This document shows, piece after piece, positions 1 through 5,168 of a stretch of DNA of 5,168 nt. The stretch comes from Vulcanimicrobiota bacterium. Its GTDB lineage: Bacteria > Vulcanimicrobiota > Vulcanimicrobiia > Vulcanimicrobiales > Vulcanimicrobiaceae. Location: assembly GCA_014304965.1 (NCBI GenBank), contig JACRTZ010000290.1:1-5168 (forward strand), in the 5' to 3' direction. Position numbers and translations under genes: made by a program. The notes beneath the pieces were generated by a model. It searched no databases and was not told where the DNA came from. It saw only the letters and a list, made by a program, of their open reading frames with translations. Position 1 is the first letter of the stretch. Every line of letters starts with the position of its first letter.

Positions 1-2292
1 AAGTTCTGGCTGATCTTCGAACGCTTCCTCAACCCAGACCGCATCTCGATGCCCGACATCGACACCGACTTCTGCGTCGAGCGCCGCGACGAAGTGATCG
101 CGTACGTGACCCAAAAGTACGGCAAGGACCGGGTCGCGCAGATCGTGACGTTTGGAACGATGGCAGCCCGCGCGGCGATCCGCGACGCCGGCCGCGCGCT
201 CGCGGTGCCGCTCGGCGACGTGGACCGGGTGGCCAAGCTGATCCCCTCGGGACCCGGAGGTTTCACGATCGAAGCGGCGCTCAAGAGCATTCCGGAGCTG
301 CGCGCGCTCTACGAAGCGTCCTACGTGATCCGCAAACTGCTCGATACGGCGAAATCCATCGAAGGTTTGTCGCGGCACGCGTCCACGCACGCGGCCGGCG
401 TCGTGATCTCAAAAGAGCCGCTGGTGGATATTACGCCCCTCATCAAATTCGGCGACGACGAAATCAACACGCAGTACGACATGGACTGGGTCGAGCGCAT
501 CGGCCTGCTCAAGATGGACTTCCTCGGGCTGCGCAACCTCACGGTGATGAAGAACGCCGTGGACGAGATCCGGCGCGTCGAGAACCCGGCCTTCGAACTT
601 GCGACGATTCCCGACGACGACGCGAAGACGTTCGAAATGCTCGGCCGCGGCGAAACGACCGGTGTCTTTCAACTCGAGTCCGACGGCATGCGCCGCGTCG
701 TCTCAGAACTCAAACCGAGCGCCTTCGACGACATCGTGGCACTCGTTGCCTTGTATCGTCCTGGCCCGATGGAATGGATCCCGCAGTACATCAGTGCGCG
801 TCACGGCCGTACCAAGCCGAAGTATCTGCATCCGAAAATCGAGCCGATTCTCGCGCCGACGTACGGCATCGCCATCTATCAAGAGCAAGTCATGCAGTTG
901 GCTCGCGATGTCGCCGGCTTCACCATGGGCGAAGCGGACGAATTGCGCAAAGTCATGGGCAAGAAACAGAAGGAGAAGATCCCGTATTACCGCGCCAAGT
1001 TTGTCGAAGGCGCCGTCGCGCACGAGCTCGATGCCAAACTCGCCGGGCAGATCTTCGAGTACGTCGAGCCGTTTGCCGGCTATGGCTTTCCCAAAGCGCA
1101 CGCGGTTGCGTACGGCTGGATCTCGTATCAGACGGCCTATCTCAAGGCGAACTATTCGCGCGAATACCTGGCCGCGTTGATGACGTCGGTCGTGGACAAG
1201 ACCGACAAGCTGGTGGAATACCTCGATGAAGCGCGCCGGCTACAGTTGGCAGTGCTGCCGCCCGACATCAACGAATCGCGCAGTACCTTCACCGTGGTCG
1301 GCAGCGATATTCGGTTCGGCATGGCGGCGATCAAAGGCGTCGGCGTCAACGCCGTGCTCTCGATCATCGCCGCGCGCGAAGCGGGCGGCCCGTTCGGAGA
1401 CTTTTTCGAGTTCGTTCGGCGGCTGGACGGCCGTCAGGTCAATCGCAAAGTGATCGAAGCGCTCGTCAAGTGCGGCGCGCTCGACGCGCTTCCGGGCAAC
1501 CGCGCGCAAAAACTCGACGCGCTGGATACGGCGCTCGAACTTGCATCGCGTGCGTCCCGCGATCGTGAGTCGGGCCAGTTCTCGCTGTTCGGCACCGTCG
1601 AGGAGTCGAACGACGAACTCAAGCCGCAACTGCGTGCGCTGCCGCCGCCGTCGCTGCTCGAGCAACTTGCTTGGGAAAAAGAGACACTCGGCATCTTCGT
1701 TTCGGGCCATCCTCTCGCCGACGTGGCCGATGCCCTGTCGCGCGCCGGCGCGGTGCCGATCAAGGACCTCCGCTCGCGCCCGGAAGACGACTTCGTCACG
1801 ATCGCCGGCATGCTGACCGAGGTGCGCCGGACCATGACGAAAGCGCAGCAGCAGATGCTGATCGCTAAACTTGAGGACATGAACGGCACGGTCGAGTGCA
1901 TCGTGTTTCCGAAGTCCTACGCGCAGCTGCAAAGCGCGTTCGTGCAGGACGCGATCGTGACGATAAAAGGCCGCGTTCGCTTCCGCGAGCGTCGCGGAAC
2001 GATCCCGGGGGACGAAGCACCGACCGAAATATCGGTCACCGTCAACGAAGTCAAGCCCTTCGAGCGCCGCGACCTGCCGCCGGCGCCCATGGGCTGGCAC
2101 GTGACGGCGCAAACGCGTCGCGAAATCGACGCGCTCGCGCGCCTGCTCGACGAATCGCCGGGCAGCGTGCCCGTCGTCTTGCACGTCGGCGGCGGTGCGG
2201 AACGAATGGCGCGCGGGATCGCGGCCGAAGCGTACGTGCGCCGCGAGCTCGAATCCATCTTCGGCTCGCGGATCAAAGAAGGCGCGCCGTAG
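1..2292 (+). CDS. dnaE: DNA polymerase III subunit alpha, C-terminal two-thirds (5' end outside window)
   Basis: This is the catalytic alpha subunit of the replicative polymerase, which copies chromosomal DNA 5' to 3' at the fork while bound to the sliding clamp. The frame is open from base 1 and gives 763 residues of a family usually near 1100-1200, so the N-terminal PHP domain lies upstream; the ATG at 49 is internal. Numbering from the first visible codon, the palm has the PDIDTDF motif (18-24) with catalytic Asp21 and Asp23, and the third Asp173 in KMDFLGLR. The fingers carry YRPGPM (252-257), YQEQVMQLA (from 293) and GYGFPKAH (360-367). Helix-hairpin-helix sequence follows at about 436-500, then a likely clamp-binding peptide QFSLF (526-530), SGHPL (568-572) and an OB fold (about 597-687). 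The tail is short, ending 76 residues after the OB fold. No intein is visible. Assignment to DnaE rather than PolC or the error-prone ImuC/DnaE2 rests on the complete clamp motif, OB fold and overall sequence pattern. The stop TAG overlaps the start of hisZ by one base. Confidence 0.97.
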   Translation, partial: KFWLIFERFLNPDRISMPDIDTDFCVERRDEVIAYVTQKYGKDRVAQIVTFGTMAARAAIRDAGRALAVPLGDVDRVAKLIPSGPGGFTIEAALKSIPELRALYEASYVIRKLLDTAKSIEGLSRHASTHAAGVVISKEPLVDITPLIKFGDDEINTQYDMDWVERIGLLKMDFLGLRNLTVMKNAVDEIRRVENPAFELATIPDDDAKTFEMLGRGETTGVFQLESDGMRRVVSELKPSAFDDIVALVALYRPGPMEWIPQYISARHGRTKPKYLHPKIEPILAPTYGIAIYQEQVMQLARDVAGFTMGEADELRKVMGKKQKEKIPYYRAKFVEGAVAHELDAKLAGQIFEYVEPFAGYGFPKAHAVAYGWISYQTAYLKANYSREYLAALMTSVVDKTDKLVEYLDEARRLQLAVLPPDINESRSTFTVVGSDIRFGMAAIKGVGVNAVLSIIAAREAGGPFGDFFEFVRRLDGRQVNRKVIEALVKCGALDALPGNRAQKLDALDTALELASRASRDRESGQFSLFGTVEESNDELKPQLRALPPPSLLEQLAWEKETLGIFVSGHPLADVADALSRAGAVPIKDLRSRPEDDFVTIAGMLTEVRRTMTKAQQQMLIAKLEDMNGTVECIVFPKSYAQLQSAFVQDAIVTIKGRVRFRERRGTIPGDEAPTEISVTVNEVKPFERRDLPPAPMGWHVTAQTRREIDALARLLDESPGSVPVVLHVGGGAERMARGIAAEAYVRRELESIFGSRIKEGAP
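1576..1590 (+). other. Predicted beta-clamp-binding peptide QFSLF within DnaE
   Basis: These five codons encode Gln-Phe-Ser-Leu-Phe, fitting the bacterial clamp-binding consensus QxxLF. They sit between the helix-hairpin-helix region and the OB fold, where alpha subunits carry their internal clamp-binding motif. In the family this peptide docks into the hydrophobic cleft of the DnaN clamp and gives processivity. The match is seen directly; binding is inferred from position and consensus. Confidence 0.8.
2278..2282 (+). promoter_or_regulatory. Shine-Dalgarno-like GAAGG upstream of hisZ GTG start
   Basis: GAAGG lies inside the last codons of dnaE, nine bases before the GTG at 2292. It differs from GGAGG at one position and has ordinary spacing. 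It supports the GTG as the hisZ start even though a long open frame continues upstream, and would let ribosomes finishing dnaE re-initiate on hisZ. Confidence 0.6.
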
Positions 2293-3272
2293 TGCGCCTG
2301 CCCGCCGGTACGCGGGACTGGCTTCCCGAGGAGCTTCGTCGCAAACGCGCCCTCGAGAACACGCTGCGCGGCGTGTTCGAGCGGTGGAACTACGTCGAGG
2401 TACAGACGCCCGGGATCGAGCGCTTCGACGTGCTCGAAATGGGCATCGGTGAAACGGTGGTCGGCAAGACCTTTCTGTTCGCCGATCGCGGCGGCGTGCA
2501 ACTCGCGCTGCGGCCGGAGATGACGACGCCGATCGCGCGCCTTGTCTCCACGAGATTACGAGAAGCGCCGTTGCCGCTGCGCCTCTCCTACGTGCAGACG
2601 ACCTACCGCTACGAAGAGCCTCAGGAAGGCCGCATGCGCGAGTTCACGCAGGCCGGCCTCGAATTGATCGGCCCCGAAAGCGCCGACGCCGATGCCGAAT
2701 CGCTCTTTTCTGCGATCGAAGCGCTCGATTCGCTGGGCCTCGACGACGCGCGCTTCGACATCAATCATTGGGCGATCGCCGATGCGGTCTTGCGTCATTT
2801 TGAGGTCGGCGACGACGCGATCGAAGGGTGTAAAAGATTGGTCGCGGATCGCAACCTCGTCGCGCTGCGCGCGCTGCTCGCCGAACACGGCTACGAAAGC
2901 GCAATCGAGCCGCTCGTGTCCTTCGCGACGATGCGCGGTGGCGAGGAGGTGCTCGAGCGTCTTCGCCCGCTGTGCGGCACTGCCGGCGGACGCGAGGCGC
3001 TCGAACGCCTGGGCGACTTGTTACGTCGGGCCGCCGAGCGCGGCTACGGCAAACGCGTCGGCGTGGACCCTTCGATGCTGCGCGATTTTTCGTATTACAC
3101 GGGTTTCGTGTTCGAAGGCTTTATCGGCGAAGTCGGCTTTTCGCTCTGCGGCGGCGGCCGGTATGACGACTTGCTGCCGCGTTTCGGCTACGACGCGGGC
3201 GCCGTAGGCTGGTCGGCCGGCGTCGAACGCTTGCTGCTCGCGCTCGAGCGCCGCCGAACGGGACGTCAGTAA
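2292..3272 (+). CDS. hisZ: ATP phosphoribosyltransferase regulatory subunit (HisRS-like)
   Basis: HisZ is a catalytically repurposed paralogue of histidyl-tRNA synthetase that forms a hetero-octamer with short-form HisG in the cytoplasm, activating it and conferring histidine feedback inhibition. The 326-residue product holds only the class II synthetase core. Features are the N-terminal LPAGTRDWLPEE, RPEMTTPIAR (74-83), where HisRS usually has RPEGT, motif 2 at 97-124 (Arg106, the EPQEGR stretch 109-114, Gln120, Glu124), RDFSYYTG (264-271), the glycine-rich GGGRYDD (287-293) and motif 3 GWSAGVERLLLAL (306-318). The anticodon-binding domain of HisRS (about 420 residues in total) is missing, as expected of HisZ. 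The start is GTG, chosen because it puts the conserved LPxGxRDxLP motif at the N-terminus and follows GAAGG by nine bases; the frame is open far upstream but only as a shadow of dnaE. It overlaps the dnaE stop by one base and abuts hisG. A truncated HisS is the alternative, made unlikely by the neighbouring short hisG. Confidence 0.94.
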   Translation: MRLPAGTRDWLPEELRRKRALENTLRGVFERWNYVEVQTPGIERFDVLEMGIGETVVGKTFLFADRGGVQLALRPEMTTPIARLVSTRLREAPLPLRLSYVQTTYRYEEPQEGRMREFTQAGLELIGPESADADAESLFSAIEALDSLGLDDARFDINHWAIADAVLRHFEVGDDAIEGCKRLVADRNLVALRALLAEHGYESAIEPLVSFATMRGGEEVLERLRPLCGTAGGREALERLGDLLRRAAERGYGKRVGVDPSMLRDFSYYTGFVFEGFIGEVGFSLCGGGRYDDLLPRFGYDAGAVGWSAGVERLLLALERRRTGRQ

Positions 3273-3902
3273 ATGCCGTTGACGATCGCGCTGCCCAAAG
3301 GTGCGCTGTACGACAACGCCGCGGCGTGCCTGCGCGCGGTCGGCATCGCGGTACCCGAAGATCCCGGCCGTAAATTGACCGTCGAAGTTCCCGGCGGCAT
3401 GCGCGTCGTGTTTCTCCGCTCGGCCGACGTGCCGGCGTATGTGGAATTCGGGGCAGCCGACTGCGGCATCGTCGGCGCGGACGTTCTTTGGGAAAGCGAG
3501 CGGCGCATCGCTGAATTGCTGGACCTGCAGTTCGGGCGCTGCCGTCTCGTCGTTGCGGGTCGAAGGACGGACCGCTATCACGAAGGCGCGCCACTGCCGA
3601 CGTTCTTGCGCGTGGCGACCAAGTTCGTGCGCTCCGCCGAAGCGCACTTCGCCGACAAAGACCTGCCGGTGCAAATCGTGCGCTTGCACGGGTCGGTCGA
3701 GTTGGGCCCGCTCGTCGGCCTGTCGGATTTGATCGTGGACCTCGTGGCGACCGGCAAGACGCTGCGCGAACACGACTTGGTCGAAATTGAAGAGATCGCT
3801 ACCTCGACCGCGCGTTTCATCGTCAACCCGGTCCGGTTCCGCGCGAAGTACGAACCGATCGTGACGCTCCTGCGCAAACTAAACGCTCAGGCTGGCGCAT
3901 GA
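3273..3902 (+). CDS. hisG: ATP phosphoribosyltransferase, short-form catalytic subunit
   Basis: HisG catalyses the first committed step of histidine synthesis, condensing ATP with PRPP to give phosphoribosyl-ATP and pyrophosphate. At 209 residues it is the short form: it has the two-lobed catalytic core but not the C-terminal regulatory domain of long HisG (about 280-300 residues), so it should depend on HisZ, encoded immediately upstream. Visible features are IALPKGAL near the N-terminus (5-12), a central VEFGAADCGIVGADVL segment, GSVELGPLVGL, and the PRPP-binding loop DLVATGKTL (156-164). Residues 143-164 fit the ATP phosphoribosyltransferase signature as I recall it: E, five residues, G-x-S, I-x-D-L, then T-G-K-T-L. 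The ATG directly follows the hisZ TAA; only a weak GGGA lies nine bases before it, so translation probably depends on coupling. The TGA stop overlaps the hisD start in ATGA. Nothing in the protein looks damaged. Confidence 0.97.
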   Translation: MPLTIALPKGALYDNAAACLRAVGIAVPEDPGRKLTVEVPGGMRVVFLRSADVPAYVEFGAADCGIVGADVLWESERRIAELLDLQFGRCRLVVAGRRTDRYHEGAPLPTFLRVATKFVRSAEAHFADKDLPVQIVRLHGSVELGPLVGLSDLIVDLVATGKTLREHDLVEIEEIATSTARFIVNPVRFRAKYEPIVTLLRKLNAQAGA

Positions 3903-5168
3903 AGATCGTCGCCGCGGGAGACGCGCGCGCGCTCGCACCGCTGTATGCTTCCGGTTGGCAGCCCGACGACGACATCGTCCGCGGCGTCGCGGACATGTTG
4001 GCCGCAGTGCGCGCGCGCGGCGACGCGGCGTTGCTTGAGTTGACGCGCCGCTTCGATGCGCCGGACGCCCGTCAGGAGTGCCTGCGGGTCGCACTTCCTC
4101 GGCTGGACGAAGCGCGCGCGCAGATTCCGGCGAACGTTGCCGACGCCTTGATGCTCGCGCACGATCGCATCGAACGTTTTCATGCCGCGCAGCGTCCGGT
4201 GGACCTCGAGTTGCGCGAGGCCGATGGTACGGTGCTGGCATTACTGAATACGCCGCTCGACGCGATCGGCGCGTACGTCCCGGGTGGGACGGCGATCTTG
4301 CCGTCGTCGTTGCTGATGACGGTCGTGCCCGCGAAAGTGGCGGGCGTGCCGCGCGTCGCGGTAGCGACTCCGCCTCGCCGCGACGGTACCGTCTCACCCG
4401 CGATGATCTTCGCGGCCGCGCTCAGCGGCGCGGATGAGTTGTATGCGGCCGGGGGCGCGCAGGCAATCGCGGCGTTTGCGTACGGGACCGAAACGATTGC
4501 GAAGGTCGATAAGATCGTCGGTCCGGGCAACGTGTGGGTGACCGAGGCCAAGCGTCAGGTTTTCGGCGCATGCGCGATCGACGGGCTGGCCGGACCTTCG
4601 GAAGTATTGGTCGTTGCCGACGACGCTGCCGACGCGCGGCTCGTTGCCGGCGAATTGCTCGCGCAAGCCGAGCACGGCCCGCTCGCGCGCGTGGCGGCGG
4701 TGAGCACCGATCGCGCGTTGCTCGAACGCGTTGCGGGCGTGCTGGAGAGCGATGTCGCACGCGAAGGAGCTCGCAGCGACATCGTCGCCGGCAATCTCGA
4801 GCGCGGCTGCTTCTTGATCCTTGCGAAAGACGAAGCCGAGGTGCTGGGCGTGATCGAACGCTTCGCGCCCGAACACCTTTCGCTGCAAGTCCGGGAGCCC
4901 TGGGCGCTCGTCCCGCACATCCGTCACGCGGGCGCGATCTTCGCCGGTGCATCGAGCCCGGTGGCTGCCGGCGACTACATCGCCGGCACGAATCACGTCC
5001 TGCCCACGTCCGGAGCGGCGCGCTTCTCGTCGGGACTGCGCACGGCGGATTTCTACCGCACAACCTCACTCGTCGCGAACAGCGAACACCGTATGCGCGC
5101 CGACGCCGAGCCGCTCGCGGTGCTCGCCGATTTCGAAGGTTTGGAATTCCATGCGCGCAGCGCTCGTC
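3899..5168 (+). CDS. hisD: Histidinol dehydrogenase (3' end just outside window)
   Basis: HisD is a zinc-dependent cytoplasmic dimer that oxidises L-histidinol to L-histidine through histidinaldehyde, using two NAD+; these are the last two steps of the pathway. The window shows 423 codons and runs off the right edge without a stop. The family is about 420-440 residues, so only a few codons should be missing. All expected metal and catalytic positions are visible: Gln256 and His259 in QAEHG, Glu325-His326 in PEHLSL, Asp359 in GDYIAGTNHVLP, and His418 near the C-terminus, corresponding to the E. coli ligands Gln259, His262, Asp360 and His419 and catalytic Glu326-His327. The family segments YVPGGTA, KIVGPGNVWV and IDGLAGPSE are intact. 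The ATG overlaps the hisG stop by four bases with only a weak upstream purine match, which suggests translational coupling. The N-terminus is of normal length, so no other start is needed. Confidence 0.98.
   Translation, partial: MKIVAAGDARALAPLYASGWQPDDDIVRGVADMLAAVRARGDAALLELTRRFDAPDARQECLRVALPRLDEARAQIPANVADALMLAHDRIERFHAAQRPVDLELREADGTVLALLNTPLDAIGAYVPGGTAILPSSLLMTVVPAKVAGVPRVAVATPPRRDGTVSPAMIFAAALSGADELYAAGGAQAIAAFAYGTETIAKVDKIVGPGNVWVTEAKRQVFGACAIDGLAGPSEVLVVADDAADARLVAGELLAQAEHGPLARVAAVSTDRALLERVAGVLESDVAREGARSDIVAGNLERGCFLILAKDEAEVLGVIERFAPEHLSLQVREPWALVPHIRHAGAIFAGASSPVAAGDYIAGTNHVLPTSGAARFSSGLRTADFYRTTSLVANSEHRMRADAEPLAVLADFEGLEFHARSAR

Noticed and set aside
2022..2037. Perfect 6-bp inverted repeat (GACCGA / TCGGTC, 4-base loop) in dnaE
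   Set aside because: It lies within OB-fold coding sequence with no following T-run, and is not near a gene end. A stem this short is expected by chance in 5 kb of GC-rich DNA.
1240..2184. A 314-codon open frame on the - strand inside dnaE
   Set aside because: It lies wholly opposite clear DnaE coding sequence (clamp motif, OB fold). Long antisense open frames are common in high-GC genes because stop codons are rare. Its product is Arg/Asp/His-rich with no recognisable family.
1896..2291. Upstream extension of the hisZ reading frame to an ATG at 1896
   Set aside because: The extra 132 residues are an Arg/Ala-rich shadow of dnaE in another frame. Homology to HisZ begins right after the GTG at 2292, which also has a Shine-Dalgarno-like sequence.
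2292..3272. Possibility that the HisRS-like gene is a true histidyl-tRNA synthetase
   Set aside because: It lacks the anticodon-binding domain, ends normally at 326 residues, has RPEMT in place of RPEGT, and abuts a short-form hisG that needs HisZ.
3021..3773. A 250-codon - strand open frame opposite hisZ and hisG
   Set aside because: It is antisense to two well-supported genes, has low-complexity composition and no known motif.
4394..5069. Overlapping 200- and 215-codon - strand open frames opposite hisD
   Set aside because: Both are shadows of hisD, which has intact catalytic residues across the region. The products are Arg/Ala-rich with no family features.
5151..5168. An ATG at 5151 that could start the next his gene overlapping the hisD 3' end
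   Set aside because: Only six codons are visible and no good Shine-Dalgarno sequence precedes it. The ATG also falls across the codon for conserved His418 of HisD. There is too little sequence to support a gene call.

Overview
The window is a continuous block of GC-rich bacterial chromosome. Four protein genes lie head to tail on the + strand with essentially no intergenic DNA. In order they are the 3' two-thirds of dnaE (replicative DNA polymerase III alpha subunit, cut by the left edge), hisZ (ATP phosphoribosyltransferase regulatory subunit), hisG (short-form ATP phosphoribosyltransferase catalytic subunit) and hisD (histidinol dehydrogenase, cut by the right edge within a few codons of its expected end).

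Layout: dnaE occupies 1-2292. Its TAG stop shares one base with the GTG start of hisZ (2292-3272). The TAA of hisZ is followed directly by the ATG of hisG (3273-3902). The TGA of hisG overlaps the ATG of hisD (3899 onward) in an ATGA. This spacing implies one transcript and translational coupling throughout. There is no stretch over 300 bases without a gene. I see no RNA gene, mobile element, CRISPR array, terminator or leader.

How the genes work together: HisG and HisZ together make the ATP phosphoribosyltransferase that commits ATP and PRPP to histidine synthesis. HisG here is the short form, which lacks the C-terminal regulatory domain, and HisZ is the HisRS-like partner that short-form HisG needs. 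HisD performs the last two oxidations of the same pathway. The catalytic or binding residues I could check are present in all four proteins. DnaE has no biochemical link to histidine synthesis, so its position is a matter of gene order and shared expression.

Organism: high GC, strong third-position GC bias, short HisG plus HisZ, and a single-chain DnaE1-type polymerase with a short C-terminus point to a free-living, histidine-prototrophic, GC-rich bacterium. The overall flavour would suit a deep-branching soil lineage such as Eremiobacterota/WPS-2 or a Chloroflexota/Dormibacterota relative. This is an impression only; the sequence in hand does not prove a phylum.

I did not find a new biological system here. 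The content is core housekeeping. The points worth a second look are the dnaE-his coupling, some sequence details in DnaE and HisZ, and the lack of room for a conventional his leader.
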